Source: Phycomyces nitens
Lineage: Eukaryota > Mucoromycota > Mucoromycetes > Mucorales > Phycomycetaceae
Reading direction: 5' to 3'
Assembly: GCA_022702545.1 (NCBI GenBank)
Contig: JAHRBC010000002.1
Coordinates: 1-64,000 of the forward strand
DNA: 64,000 nt
Below, one piece after another: positions 1 through 13,072 of this stretch; position 1 is the first letter of the stretch; each line of letters begins with the position of its first letter. Under the pieces are notes generated by a model. That model ran no database searches and was not told where the DNA came from. It was given only the letters and a program-made list of their open reading frames with translations. Both the position numbers and the translations under genes were made by a program.

Positions 1-3000
1 AACAGCACCTAAACACACAGCCCAGCCCATAACCCTACCCTATACCCTAACCTCTATTCCCTAAACACAGCCCATACCCTAGTACCATTCCCTAACCACA
101 TACCTCCTAACCCTATTCCCTAAACACAGCAGCCCATACCCTAGTACCATTCCCTAACCCTATACCCTAACCCTATTCCCTAAACACAGCCCATACCCTA
201 GTACTCCATTCCCCTAACCCTATACCCTAACCTCTATTCCCTAAACACAGCCCCATACCCTCTAGTACCATTCCCCCTAACCCCTATACCCTAACCCTAT
301 TCCCTAAACACAGCCCATACCCTAAAGTACCATTCCCTAACCCTATACCCTAACCCTATTCCCTAAACACAGCCCATACCCTAGTACCATTCCCTAACCC
401 TATACCCTAACCCTATTCCCTAAACACAGCCCATACCCTAGTACCATTCCCTAACCCTATACCTAACCCTATTCCCTAAACACAGCCCATACCCTAGTAC
501 CATTCCCTAACCCTATACCCTAACCCTATTCCCTAAACACAGCCCATACCCTAGTACCATTCCCTAACCCTATACCCTAACCCTATTCCCTAAACACAGC
601 CCATACCCTAGTACCATTCCCCTAACCCTATACCCTAACCCTATTCCCTAAACACAGCCCATACCCTAGTACCATTCCCTAACCCTATACCCTAACCCTA
701 TTCCCTAAACACAGCCCATACCCTAGTACCATTCCCTAACCCTATACCCTAACCCTATTCCCTAAACACAGCCCATACCCTAGTACCATTCCCTAACCCT
801 ATACCCTAACCCTATTCCCTAAACACAGCCCATACCCTAGTACCATTCCCTAACCCTATACCCTAACCCTATTCCCTAAACACAGCCCATACCCTAGTAC
901 CATTCCCTAACCCTATACCCTAACCCTATTCCCTAAACACAGCCCATACCCTAGTACCATTCCCTAACCCTATACCCTAACCCTATTCCCTAAACACAGC
1001 CCATACCCTAGTACCATTCCCTAACCCTATACCCTAACCCTATTCCCTAAACACAGCCCATACCCTAGTACCATTCCCTAACCCTATACCCTAACCCTAT
1101 TCCCTAAACACAGCCCATACCCTAGTACCATTCCCTAACCCTATACCCTAACCCTATTCCCTAAACACAGCCCATACCCTAGTACCATTCCCTAACCCTA
1201 TACCCTAACCCTATTCCCTAAACACAGCCCATACCCTAGTACCATTCCCTAACCCTATACCCTAACCCTATTCCCTAAACACAGCCCATACCCTAGTACC
1301 ATTCCCTAACCCTATACCCTAACCCTATTCCCTAAACACAGCCCATACCCTAGTACCATTCCCTAACCCTATACCCTAACCCTATTCCCTAAACACAGCC
1401 CATACCCTAGTACCATTCCCTAACCCTATACCCTAACCCTATTCCCTAAACACAGCCCATACCCTAGTACCATTCCCTAACCCTATACCCTAACCCTATT
1501 CCCTAAACACAGCCCATACCCTAGTACCATTCCCTAACCCTATACCCTAACCCTATTCCCTAAACACAGCCCATACCCTAGTACCATTCCCTAACCCTAT
1601 ACCCTAACCCTATTCCCTAAACACAGCCCATACCCTAGTACCATTCCCTAACCCTATACCCTAACCCTATTCCCTAAACACAGCCCATACCCTAGTACCA
1701 TTCCCTAACCCTATACCCTAACCCTATTCCCCTAAACACAGCCCATACCCTAGTACCATTCCCTAACCCTATACCCTAACCCTATTCCCTAAACACAGCC
1801 CATACCCTAGTACCATTCCCTAACCCTATACCCTAACCCTATTCCCTAAACACAGCCCATACCCTAGTACCATTCCCTAACCCTATACCCTAACCCTATT
1901 CCCTAAACACAGCCCATACCCTAGTACCATTCCCTAACCCTATACCCTAACCCTATTCCCTAAACACAGCCCATACCCTAGTACCATTCCCTAACCCTAT
2001 ACCCTAACCCTATTCCCTAAACACAGCCCATACCCTAGTACCATTCCCTAACCCTATACCCTAACCCTATTCCCTAAACACAGCCCATACCCTAGTACCA
2101 TTCCCTAACCCTATACCCTAACCCTATTCCCTAAACACAGCCCATACCCTAGTACCATTCCCTAACCCTATACCCTAACCCTATTCCCTAAACACAGCCC
2201 ATACCCTAGTACCATTCCCTAACCCTATACCCTAACCCTATTCCCTAAACACAGCCCATACCCTAGTACCATTCCCTAACCCTATACCCTAACCCTATTC
2301 CCTAAACACAGCCCATACCCTAGTACCATTCCCTAACCCTATACCCTAACCCTATTCCCTAAACACAGCCCATACCCTAGTACCATTCCCTAACCCTATA
2401 CCCTAACCCTATTCCCTAAACACAGCCCATACCCTAGTACCATTCCCTAACCCTATACCCTAACCCTATTCCCTAAACACAGCCCATACCCTAGTACCAT
2501 TCCCTAACCCTATACCCTAACCCTATTCCCTAAACACAGCCCATACCCTAGTACCATTCCCTAACCCTATACCCTAACCCTATTCCCTAAACACAGCCCA
2601 TACCCTAGTACCATTCCCTAACCCTATACCCTAACCCTATTCCCTAAACACAGCCCATACCCTAGTACCATTCCCTAACCCTATACCCTAACCCTATTCC
2701 CTAAACACAGCCCATACCCTAGTACCATTCCCTAACCCTATACCCTAACCCTATTCCCTAAACACAGCCCATACCCTAGTACCATTCCCTAACCCTATAC
2801 CCTAACCCTATTCCCTAAACACAGCCCATACCCTAGTACCATTCCCTAACCCTATACCCTAACCCTATTCCCTAAACACAGCCCATACCCTAGTACCATT
2901 CCCTAACCCTATACCCTAACCCTATTCCCTAAACACAGCCCATACCCTAGTACCATTCCCTAACCCTATACCCTAACCCTATTCCCTAAACACAGCCCAT

Positions 3001-4336
3001 ACCCTAGTACCATTCCCTAACCCTATACCCTAACCCTATTCCCTAAACACAGCCCATACCCTAGTACCATTCCCTAACCCTATACCCTAACCCTATTCCC
3101 TAAACACAGCCCATACCCTAGTACCATTCCCTAACCCTATACCCTAACCCTATTCCCTAAACACAGCCCATACCCTAGTACCATTCCCTAACCCTATACC
3201 CTAACCCTATTCCCTAAACACAGCCCATACCCTAGTACCATTCCCTAACCCTATACCCTAACCCTATTCCCTAAACACAGCCCATACCCTAGTACCATTC
3301 CCTAACCCTATACCCTAACCCTATTCCCTAAACACAGCCCATACCCTAGTACCATTCCCTAACCCTATACCCTAACCCTATTCCCTAAACACAGCCCATA
3401 CCCTAGTACCATTCCCTAACCCTATACCCTAACCCTATTCCCTAAACACAGCCCATACCCTAGTACCATTCCCTAACCCTATACCCTAACCCTATTCCCT
3501 AAACACAGCCCATACCCTAGTACCATTCCCTAACCCTATACCCTAACCCTATTCCCTAAACACAGCCCATACCCTAGTACCATTCCCTAACCCTATACCC
3601 TAACCCTATTCCCTAAACACAGCCCATACCCTAGTACCATTCCCTAACCCTATACCCTAACCCTATTCCCTAAACACAGCCCATACCCTAGTACCATTCC
3701 CTAACCCTATACCCTAACCCTATTCCCTAAACACAGCCCATACCCTAGTACCATTCCCTAACCCTATACCCTAACCCTATTCCCTAAACACAGCCCATAC
3801 CCTAGTACCATTCCCTAACCCTATACCCTAACCCTATTCCCTAAACACAGCCCATACCCTAGTACCATTCCCTAACCCTATACCCTAACCCTATTCCCTA
3901 AACACAGCCCATACCCTAGTACCATTCCCTAACCCTATACCCTAACCCTATTCCCTAAACACAGCCCATACCCTAGTACCATTCCCTAACCCTATACCCT
4001 AACCCTATTCCCTAAACACAGCCCATACCCTAGTACCATTCCCTAACCCTATACCCTAACCCTATTCCCTAAACACAGCCCATACCCTAGTACCATTCCC
4101 TAACCCTATACCCTAACCCTATTCCCTAAACACAGCCCATACCCTAGTACCATTCCCTAACCCTATACCCTAACCCTATTCCCTAAACACAGCCCATACC
4201 CTAGTACCATTCCCTAACCCTATACCCTAACCCTATTCCCTAAACACAGCCCATACCCTAGTACCATTCCCTAACCCTATACCCTAACCCTATTCCCTAA
4301 ACACAGCCCATACTCTAGTACCATTCCCTAACCCTA
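1..4336. repeat. Subtelomeric 57-bp satellite array (about 76 units)
   Basis: A tandem array with a strict 57-bp period, for example the same word recurring at 481 and 538. Each unit holds several CCCTAA or CCCTA blocks joined by a constant non-telomeric segment (ACACAGCCCATACCCTAGTA). CCCTAA reading rightward from the left edge is the orientation expected for a left chromosome end with TTAGGG telomeres. The first 300 bp or so carry many one- to three-base irregularities, while units beyond about 480 are almost identical. The array ends abruptly at about 4336, 57 bp before a tRNA gene. No ORF is present. Read as subtelomeric satellite rather than true telomere, because pure CCCTAA runs are absent. 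Confidence 0.95.
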
Positions 4337-4393
4337 GCCAGCATTTTAACGTACGGAATGTATAAATTGTGGTAATGTATAATAATATGTGAA

Positions 4394-4466
4394 GCCCGGC
4401 TAGCTCAATCGGTAGAGCGTGAGACTCTTAATCTCAAGGTTGGGGGTTCGACCCCCCCGTTGGGCT
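4394..4466 (+). tRNA. tRNA-Lys (anticodon CTT)
   Basis: A complete 73-nt cloverleaf. The 7-bp acceptor stem GCCCGGC pairs with GTTGGGC using two G-U pairs. D-arm TAGCTCAATCGGTAGAGC is box A-like, the anticodon loop is CTCTTAA, and the T-arm GGGGGTTCGACCCCC is box B-like. No intron and no encoded CCA. It lies between the satellite and the first retroelement debris. Confidence 0.95.
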
Positions 4467-4470
4467 TTCG

Positions 4471-4475
4471 TTTTT
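4471..4475 (+). terminator. Pol III T-run terminator of tRNA-Lys
   Basis: Five consecutive T start 5 nt after the discriminator base. The first LTR remnant begins 8 bp beyond this run. Confidence 0.7.
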
Positions 4476-4483
4476 GTTATTTA

Positions 4484-4550
4484 TGTCGTTTTGGATCTGG
4501 GTTGTTCTTGTCGTTCCTGATCTAGGCTATCTTCAATTCACTGTAAACGT
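4484..4550 (-). repeat. Nested LTR ends (TGTC...GACA group) downstream of tRNA-Lys
   Basis: Positions 4484-4508 are the exact reverse complement of the last 25 bp of the 3' LTR that ends at 57292. At 4509 a second LTR end begins (TGTCGTTCCTGATCT), matching the end of the 312-bp LTR at 51685. At 4551 a third LTR starts. Three LTRs of the same terminal type therefore appear stacked within 85 bp of the tRNA 3' end. Confidence 0.75.
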
Positions 4551-4926
4551 TGTCAGGTATCGATCTGGTATTTCTTTTCTGGCACTTGTAACTAAGTCGC
4601 AGAATCAATACCACTGGGGATCGTCAAGTTCAAATAATAGTTTTTAGGTAATAGATAGATGGCTTTTTATTGATACAAATCCTTTTACTATTTATACAAA
4701 ATGTAATTAGATTTATGGCTAAATGTATAGCTACGTTAATATGTCTTAGATGGCTATTGTCCAGTAGAATATACTTAAGAGATATTCGCAATCTAAGACA
4801 CTTGAGACATTTAGAAACATATATAGGGAAACCAATCGGCAAGGTCTTGATCGTTTACCCAACAAGGTCAACCATTACTGGTTGCCTATCAAGAGCCGAT
4901 TTCGGTTGCCGATGTCAACTCTGACA
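4551..4926 (-). repeat. 3' LTR of Ty3/Gypsy element 1
   Basis: A 376-bp LTR with terminal inverted hexamers TGTCAG/CTGACA. On the minus strand it follows directly after a polypurine tract (GGAGGGGGTAA) at the end of the pol ORF. Positions 4551-4770 or so recur inverted at 11790-12010. The final 17 codons of pol lie inside this LTR. A matching 5' LTR is not present to the right of the gag start. Confidence 0.8.
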
Positions 4927-7900
4927 TTACCCCCCTCCTGGCTTTGTGATCGTCCACGAGCACCAACGTCATCGGGAGTGGCCAAGGGGTCTACGGCATC
5001 ATTGGGGACTTCACTGTCCAAAAGTCGCATTGCAGCGCGCCAAGCAGAGCAAGAGGCGGTCGGGTTGTACCAGGTATCTTGGGGAGCATTACCATGGATC
5101 TTGTACAGACGATCAACGTGAACCCAGGACGCGAGGGTTTTACCTTCCATGGTTTTCAATTGATACGTACCAAAGTTTTCATTCTTGTTGATTACGATGA
5201 AGGGGCCCTTGAACTTCGGTTCCAAACCAAACCAGCCTTCGTGTGTGAGTTTGACATGGTCGCCAACCTCGAACGACACTTTCTTGATCACGGCGTCCCA
5301 TTTTTCCTTGTCCTTGGCACTCATTACCTTCATACGCAGTTCGGCGGCTTCTCTGGCCCTACCAACGTTTTCCAGCTGGTCAGCGGTTTTGTCGGCTATG
5401 GCACGCGGATCCTCTGAGATAGTTTGATCCAAATATGGCTGTTGAGGGTCTCCAGGTAGTACAGGGTGTCGGCCATATGTCAAGAAGAACGGGCTGTAAC
5501 CGGTGGTTGAGTGAGTGCGGATACGGCAAGCCCAGAGCGCGGCGGCGAGAAAGTTATCCCAGAGATGAAGAGCACCATTGGTGTACTTGCGTAGCATTTG
5601 CTTCAAGGTGCCATTCAATCGCTCGCATTTACCGTTTGTACGGGGGTGGAACGCAGAGGTGAGGCGGTGGTTGGACTTGATCCGACTCAGGTAAGCTGAT
5701 ACGAGTTTGCTAGTGAAATTGGCGCCTCTGTCTGTCAGGATCTCAGCTGGGCAACCAAAACGCATCACGATCTCTTCATAGATAAAGTCGGCCACGGCTT
5801 CTGCGGATGCAACAGGAACTGCGCGGGCAATGGGCCAATTAGTGGTGTAATCCACGGCCACCAAGATCCACCTGTTGCCTTTCAATGTCATGGGAAGCCT
5901 GCCAATGAAGTCCAGATGCCACCTTTGGAATGCGTCTGGTACTTTGAGGGGTGCATCTCGTCATGGTGTTGACCATCCTTGCGTGCATTGAGTTGGCACT
6001 CTTGACATGCGCTCAGCCATTCCTTAACATCGTTACGGAGGTTAGGCCACCAGTGGCGAGGCTTCAATATGTCGATCATTGTGGAGAACCCGGAGTGACC
6101 AAAACCCTTGTGGCACGATTGTACCATGTCGGCTCGGTGGGCAAATGGAAGGAATGGGACCTCACGAGTTTCATCCTCACTCAACTTCACTTTGCGGTAC
6201 ACCTTACGATTCTTGACTGTGAACTGGGGCCTGTTCTTCTCAACTATCTCTCTGGCCTCACGTGGTACTTGTTCTGGATGGAAGGCATAGTAGTTAGGCC
6301 AGTCGGTGGGGTGTGTCAATGGTGCGGCATACAGGTATTCCGGCTCTATGGATTCGGCTGCACTCTTACTCTCTGGGCCACCAACACAGGACAGAGCATC
6401 CGGCACATCATTCTCCTTCCCGGGCTTATACTGGATATCCGGCGCATACAATTCTAGCTCGGCAATCCATCTTACTAGTCTTGGGGTTGGTGTCACTTGT
6501 GAGCGGAAGTACTTGAGTGGCAAGTGGTCCGAGAACACTGTATACGGTCGGCCATCTACCAGGCAACGCCAAGTCCTGAGGGCATGCATGATACCTAGAA
6601 GTTCTCGTTCCTGAGCAGGGTAGGATCGTTCTGCTGAGCTGAACTTCTTGGACTCATATGCTAGCGTGTGCCATTGACCATCTTTGCCCTCTTGGAGTAA
6701 CACTGCTCCGACGCCAAAATCCGAAGCATCGGTTTCGATCCGGTATGGCTTGTGCACATCGGGGGCCTGCAGTACTGGGGGTGAAGTCAGCTTGTCCTTG
6801 ATGAGCTCAAAGCTGGCCTGGCATTCCTTTGTCCATATGATCGGTCTTCTCTTGGCTCCGGTACCACGGGTCAGGTCAGTCAGCGGTGCTGCTATACTTG
6901 CGTATCCTGGGATGAACCTTCGATAATGTTGCGCGAGACCACAGAACTGACGAACCTCTTGAACATTGGTTGGGACCGACCATTCCTTAACTGCCGTAAC
7001 CTTTCCAGGCGCAGGTAGAATGCCTCGTGCTGAAATGTGGAATCCAACGAAGATCAGTTCTTTCTTGTTGAATTCGCACTTCTTCAGATTGGCCACGAGC
7101 TTCTCCTCTTGCAGCCTCTTCAGGACGTGTCGGACATGGCGGTGGTGGTCTTCTTCTGTCTTGCTAAAGATGAGGATGTCATCAAGATACACTAACGCGA
7201 AGTCGTCTAGGCAATCACCGAGAACACGGTTCATCAAGCTCTGGAACGTTGGAGGGGCATTGGTCAAGCCAAACGGAAGGACGAGGAACTCATACTGGCC
7301 ATACCGCGTGTTGAACGCTGTCTTGGGTACATCGCTGGATTGGATCTTCACCTGATGATAACCGCTCTTTAGGTCGAGGCTGGTGAAGTGTGCGGACCCA
7401 CGAAGACGTTCCAAGCACTCATCGATTCTTGGCAATGGATGATTATTCCTGACAGTGACCTTGTTCAGAGCGCGGTAATCGATGCACATACGCATCGCGC
7501 CATCTTTCTTTTTTACAAACAGGACGGGTGCTCCCCAAGGTGACGCACTAGGTCGAATCAACCCAAGGTCCAGGAGCTCTTTGAGTTGACGCTTGAGCTC
7601 GTCCAACTCCAGGGGGCTCATCTTGAAGGGAGGTCGGCTGATTGGTCTCGCATCTCCTGTGTCAATGACATGCTGTACGTCTCGGTCGGGCGGGACACCT
7701 GGGAGTTCATCTCTGAACACATCTGGAAAGTCCTTGGCCAGGTTACTCCAGTTAGACTCGCTGATTTCCTTGGCATGGTCTTCTTTGACATATAGCAGGA
7801 AGCTATCAGCCTCAGTCTTCTTCATTATTTTCTCCACCTGCTTGTGCGATACGAGGTAGTTCAGATGTTGTGTGCTTGGTCTTATGTTGTGCGGCTCAAT

Positions 7901-9397
7901 GATGAACTCCTTGCCATTTCTGCATAGTTTCCAACTGTCATTGAACCAATCTGGAACCGGGTTTGCTTGCTGGAGCCAGGTTCTACCGAGGATCAAATCA
8001 AACTTCATTGGAAACACATATGCCTCAATAGTGTCTGTGTATCCATTGATTGAGATTGGCATGGTGATCTTCTTAGTGATTGAAATTCTGTGTCCTCCAG
8101 CTGTCTCTACTTGGCGATCATGGACACGGACCACCTGGTTGGCTTTCATGGCGATCTCTGGGGTCACATAGTTTGCACTTGCACCACTGTCAATCAGAAC
8201 CTCGATCATCTTTTCTTCATATACAGCCTTGTACAACGGCAAATCGGTGTTCACAGTAGCATTGAGCTGTTCCAAATGTATTAAATCTTCATTGCAAGTG
8301 ACAGGGGCATCAACATACTGGTAAGGTAAAGCTTTATTATCGTATTCTTTATAGTCAACACTATTGTAATCTTTTACATCCCTGTTACTGGGCTCTTGTC
8401 CTTCGGATGAGTGATCTCCTTTCAATTCCGCCGCATAGAATGACCTGTCCTTGTTGCCTTGTGCTCTGGAGCGTCCTTCATCCAGCTGTCGGATAGCTGC
8501 GATGCGTTCTTGACAGAAACGGCGGAGATGACCTGATTGGCCACACCAGAAACATGCACGGCTGTCTCTGCCTTCTTGCTGGTACGATTTTGTCTCAGAG
8601 CGGGGTGCGGAGTGTCTATTGTTTCGCTGGCCTGAGCGTCCACGATGATTGGTCCGCATGGACCCCCTCCCCTCCATAGCGTCAAGGTCCATGGGAGTGG
8701 GGCCATTATCGCTATTATACTGCGGAACAACTTCAGGGCGAGGCATGGGAGTGGGACGGCGGCCATTTTCATAGGCAAGGGCAGTGCGGGCAGCTTCAGC
8801 AAGGTCAAGAGGTTCGCGGAAACGAACCTGGCAACGGGTTTCTGGGCGCAGACCATTGACAAAACGGTCGAGGGCTTCGTCTTCCGTCATGGATGGGATA
8901 TCCATACGGAGGTCTTGGAAAGTGTCAATGTAGGATTCGATTGAGCCACTCTGACGCAGGGAACGAATGCGGTCACGGGCATTCTGGATGGAGTGGACTG
9001 GGCGGAAGTTATCATTGAGGAGGCGGGTGAACGTGCGCCAGTCAGAGGTACGGGTACCATTGTCTTCTAATCGTCGCCACCAAACATCAGCTCGATCACG
9101 GAGAAGAGTGATGGCGTAAGACGTCCAGCTATCATAGTCCATACGGTGCAATTCGGCAAATCGCTCAACAGAGCGGATCCAACCGTCAATCTCGTTGGCT
9201 GAACGGGCACCGCGGTAAAAGTCTGGGCGCTCGATGCGCACCGATGGGGGTAGGGAAACATTGGCCGGAGTAGGTGCTGGAACATGAGCAGGGGCCGGTG
9301 GTTGGGAGCTACGGAGAGCTTCGGTAAAGGCGGCGATCAACTCAGGCATGGAGATGGTCGCAGGGACACTGGGAGTGGGGGAGACTGGTTCACTCAT
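4875..9397 (-). pseudogene. Ty3/Gypsy gag-pol polyprotein (element 1), one frameshift
   Basis: Retrotransposon polyprotein on the minus strand. Gag and Pol share one frame from the likely start at 9397 (an ORF extension upstream to 9508 is probably spurious) down to about 5950. Order seen: gag helical region; zinc knuckle CFWCGQSGHLRRFC (CX2CX4HX4C); retropepsin with IDSGAS; reverse transcriptase with YLDD; RNase H with [14 protein letters not shown]; integrase zinc domain; integrase core. Near 5955 one base is missing relative to the two other Gypsy copies, so the integrase core and C-terminal part (5891-4875, with DYTTNW and DRGANF) continue in another frame. Repairing that frame would make gag-pol continuous, but it is broken as it stands. 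The 5' LTR and leader are missing; sequence to the right of about 9480 belongs to an oppositely oriented copy. Protein products would form virus-like particles and integrate cDNA, by family knowledge. Confidence 0.9.
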
Positions 9398-9480
9398 TGG
9401 GGGTTCAGACAGGGTACTGGGAACAGGTATGTAGACGGGCGAATCTGGGTCCGTGGGTGTAGAAACAGGTACACCGGTTG

Positions 9481-11505
9481 TTTGATAAACTAAAAAGCCT
9501 CCTGACATCTGCTCCCGTATTGGTTCCCCCAGACCAAGATGCGCCGTATATCATTGCCACCGATGCTTCCGACTTTGGAGTGGGTGCCGTATTACTCCAG
9601 AAGGATGCTCAAGGTGTAGAACATCCAGTGGCATACGAATCCTCCAAGCTCTCAGAGGCCGAACGCAAGTACCCGGCACAAGAACGAGAGCTTCTCGGGA
9701 TTATCCATGCGTTGCGCACCTGGCGATGCTTCGTCGAAGGCCAAGACTTTGTGGTATTGACAGATCACAACCCACTACTCTACTACCGGACCAAAAAGGA
9801 CCCACCGGCCAGATTGACTCGATGGATAAACGAGCTGGAACTATATGACCCGATTATCCAATATAAACCTGGCAAGGACAATGTAGTTCCGGATGCACTG
9901 TCACGACTAGGTGGTCCAGAAAGCTTGCCAGCCAAGGAAGCCAAGGAACCCGACTATCTATACACCAGGAATGAATTACTGGCCGTGGAGCATGAGACCG
10001 ACTGGCCAATGTACTATCAATGGCCGACTAATCAAGTGCCGAGTGAACAACAGGAGACACTGACCAAGGAAAGGGACCACTTTACCATCACAGACGATGC
10101 GGTCTACCGCAGGGTTCAGATCCACCAGGACACTCGATTGGTCCCGTTTCTACAGTTCCGCCATCGAGCAGACATGGTTGCCCAGTTCCACCAAGGTTTT
10201 GGCCACAGTGGCCGCGAATCCATACATGCTCTGTTGGAGACACGTTGGTGGTGGCCGCGCATGAAGCAAGATATCCGCGAATGGTTGGACCAATGTCCCC
10301 AGTGTCAACTCGCTGCAGATGGTCAGCACCGGCAACATAAGGAACCGATGCATCCGCTGGACATTCCTGAGCCGTTTGGCCGCTGGCACTTAGACTTTGT
10401 GGGCCCTCTCCCCGTTACTGCCCAAGGAAATCGATGGATTCTGGTCGCAGTGGACTACACGACCAACTGGCCGATTGCTCGTGCCATGAAAACTGCCTCT
10501 GCCGAGAACGTTGCTGCTTTCCTGTATAACGAAATTGTCCTCAATTTCGGGTGTCCCCATGAGATTCTGTCTGACAGAGGAGCCAACTTCATGAGCAAGG
10601 TGGTAGCCGCGTATACCGCTAGGATCAAGACCAACCACAAGTTGACTTCGGCCTACCACCCTCGAACAAACGGAAAATGCGAACGGCTGAATGGAACACT
10701 CAAGGCCATGTTGCGCAAGTCAGTCCACGGCGCCTTACATCGATGGGATGAGTGTCTCCCTGCTGCACTATGGGCATGTCGAGTCCGCAAACATGCCACT
10801 ACTGGTTTCAGTCCGTTCTTCTTAACTTTTGGCCGCGAACCTGTGCTCCCTGGCGATACCAACCGCCCGTTCATTGACTCTGTGGTGGCCCAAGACCCTA
10901 GAACCCACCATGCTCAGATTGCTCAAGACCTGGAACGGCTAGGCGATGCCCGTGCTGCTGCTATCGAACGAATGAAGGCCTCCAGCGAGCAAGACAAGGC
11001 CTTGTGGGATAAAGCTGTCGCTCCTCTGCAATTCGAAATAGGCGACTTGGTACTTCTCCGAATAGAACAGCGCTTTAGTCTCGAATACAACTGGCAAGGT
11101 CCTTTCCGAGTACACAAGCTTAACCACGACCAAGGCATCTACCAGTTGGCAACACTCGAAGGCACAATTAAGGAAGACTGGATCCATGTGGACCACCTGA
11201 AGGCCGTCAAGAACACTAGCGTGCCGGCCACTTGGTTTGACCCCACCTTTGCTTGGGCTGATTGGCGAGCAGCGTCTCAAAAGTTTGACCAGAGTAACCC
11301 TGGCCCTGATGCCCCTTTGGCCGAACCGGCCTTCCATCAGAGAAATAGGCGTTTTGTCCCGGTTAACTCTTCCAAGTTTTCCTCTGGTCCTCCTACCCAG
11401 CCTCCGGACGCTTGTATTTTGGATTCTCGAGGACGTGAATCAAGCTGGAGAGGGGGTGATGTTGGTGCGACGGAACTTGAAAATGAGGAAAGAGTAAAAT
11501 CATAG
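9481..11505 (+). pseudogene. 5'-truncated Ty3/Gypsy pol fragment (element 2): RNase H and integrase
   Basis: A single open frame that starts abruptly in the RT/RNase H junction; the homologous segment in the other copies lies hundreds of residues inside pol. It contains RNase H ([13 protein letters not shown]), the integrase HHCC zinc domain (HRADMV...FGHSG...CPQCQ), and the integrase core with VDYTTNW, DRGANF and the NGKCERLNG region. The C-terminal extension ends through a purine tract (GAGAGGGGGTGA) just before a likely LTR start at 11460. Gag, protease and RT are absent, so it cannot be autonomous. It is a diverged relative of element 1, not a recent duplicate, and is arranged head-to-head with it. 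Confidence 0.88.
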
Positions 11506-12010
11506 CAACAAAACTAAAGACAATTAGTGTAGAACTAATAACGTCAGTAGAAAGAGAAAAGGATTTAGTAGACCTTTGCAAATGATAAAACAATGATGTA
11601 AAACATAGGATAGAAACAATATAAAAACAAGACAAATAACTCAAAATAAAAGGGGGCAATCAACGACAGTCTAAAATCTGAGATACTGTTTCTACCCCAA
11701 AACCCTTATAATCACACTTTCATCGAACACCTGGTTAGTTCTAATTGAATCCCCTCCCGCGTAACAAGAAGACTAACCAGCGCGTTTACAATTCTACTGG
11801 ACAATAGCCATCTAAGACATATTAACGTAGCTATACATTTAGCCATAAATCTAATTACATTTTGTATAAATAGTAAAAGGATTTGTATCAATAAAAAGCC
11901 ATCTATCTATTACCTAAAAACTATTATTTGAACTTGATGATCCCCAGTGGTATTGATTCTGCGACTTAGTTACAAGTGCCAGAAAAGAAATACCAGATCG
12001 ATACCTGACA
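11460..12010 (+). repeat. 3' LTR region of Gypsy element 2
   Basis: It begins TGTTGG immediately after the polypurine tract and ends CTGACA at 12010. The last 220 bp or so (11790-12010) are the reverse complement of 4551-4770, the 3' end of element 1's LTR. The first part (11460-11790) shows no obvious match to the rest of that LTR. Whether this is one LTR or two joined pieces is unclear. Confidence 0.55.
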
Positions 12011-12299
12011 AATACACAGGAGTATTCAAAATAAGAGAGAGGATAAAAGATAATTTTTATTGTTTTGAATTTGGATATCTTATATAGTTTTCTAAATGAT
12101 TATTCATCTTTGACTATACTGAAGAGGTGTCTAATGTTCTTACAAAATTATTATAAATGGATTACAAATTTCTGTAATTACAAACAGATGAATAATCATT
12201 TCAAATCATACCTCATTTGTAAAGACAAGCCACTAGAGCTTGTTTCACCAAAATTAGGCATGACAAGGCTGTCGTTGTTGTGCCTGAATTAATGTCAGC
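12011..12299. repeat. Degenerate LTR debris
   Basis: About 290 bp without a gene. Positions 12030-12100 resemble a decayed reverse copy of the 312-bp LTR (GAGAGGATAAAAGAT, then CTTATATAGTTTTCTAA). Positions 12276-12299 match the first 24 bp of the LTR that starts at 52006 (TGYYGTGCCTGAATTAATGT). The rest is AT-rich and unassigned. Confidence 0.5.
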
Positions 12300-12492
12300 T
12301 GTCGGACATTATTTTGATGAATCCATAAAATCTGAAGATGATTAACCGCAGTACAATGTCTCTTCTTTTATTAAAATATCATATAATAGCTACTGCGGAT
12401 AATGTGCAGTATTAGTTAGAAAACTATATAAGATAACCAAAGTCATAACAATAAAAAGTATCTTTTATCCTCTCTTTGATTTTACATATACT
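12300..12492 (+). repeat. 5' part of a 312-bp-type LTR, cut by a CACTA end
   Basis: Starts TGTCGGACATTATTTTGATG and follows the LTR at 51389 with a few substitutions and an internal deletion, up to TATACT. There the LTR is interrupted by CACTGCAAAAATC, the left end of relic element H1. This ranks H1 as younger than the LTR insertion. Confidence 0.75.
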
Positions 12493-12589
12493 CACTGCAA
12501 AAATCAATTTAAATCATAATTTAATAGTTATCTGGAATTATTAATAACATGAGTAAAAATATTTATAACTCAGGAAAAATCTTGCATTA
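12493..12589 (+). mobile_element. Left end of CACTA relic H1
   Basis: CACTGCAAAAATC and the following 90 bp align with the left end of relic H2 at 20238 (both then carry AACTCAGGRAAAATC). H1 is interrupted at 12589 by element I and resumes at 18867, where its exon 1 lies at 19010. H1's right end is not identified. Confidence 0.6.
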
Positions 12590-13072
12590 CACTGGAAAAA
12601 CGGGCTTGATTACCAGTGCGGAAAGATAAGTAAACAATAGTGTAATTACCTGAATTATGATAGACTCTACATATAATTCCGCTTGAGAACAACCTGGTCT
12701 TAGCTGCTAGCAGTATGTCGTGATAATTGCTAGCATAATTATTGAAAGAGGTGCTGCAGCTGAGGTCCAGTAGCACTTTCGGCGGGTATATCTAATTAGG
12801 TTATGGGGGGATTAAGCATTTAAATGTGCGGTTCCGTTTTGAAAGAATCTATTTTGAGAGAATAACACTGTAGTATTTTACATCTTTACTACACTTTTTT
12901 CATCCTCATAGTGTAGTATTTAATCTTCTTTATTCTTTTTGACCAATAATATATCACCCATTATTTGATTTCCCATTTATAATTGATTGGTAATGTTTTA
13001 CGTTTTTATTTTTATTAGAAAGAATAGAATGTTTCTAGGTTTAGGGTCTACTATTACGCCTATTCCTATGGC

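Noticed and set aside
1..4336. Could the regular 57-bp array be a CRISPR array?
   Set aside because: Units are tandem without variable spacers and consist of telomere-like CCCTAA blocks; the window is eukaryotic.
4882..9493. Many plus-strand open frames opposite the element 1 polyprotein.
   Set aside because: Antisense shadows of a long conserved coding region; their translations show no domains.
11393..11659. An 88-codon minus-strand frame after Gypsy 2.
   Set aside because: AT-rich LTR sequence; no homologue among the other elements and no protein-like character.
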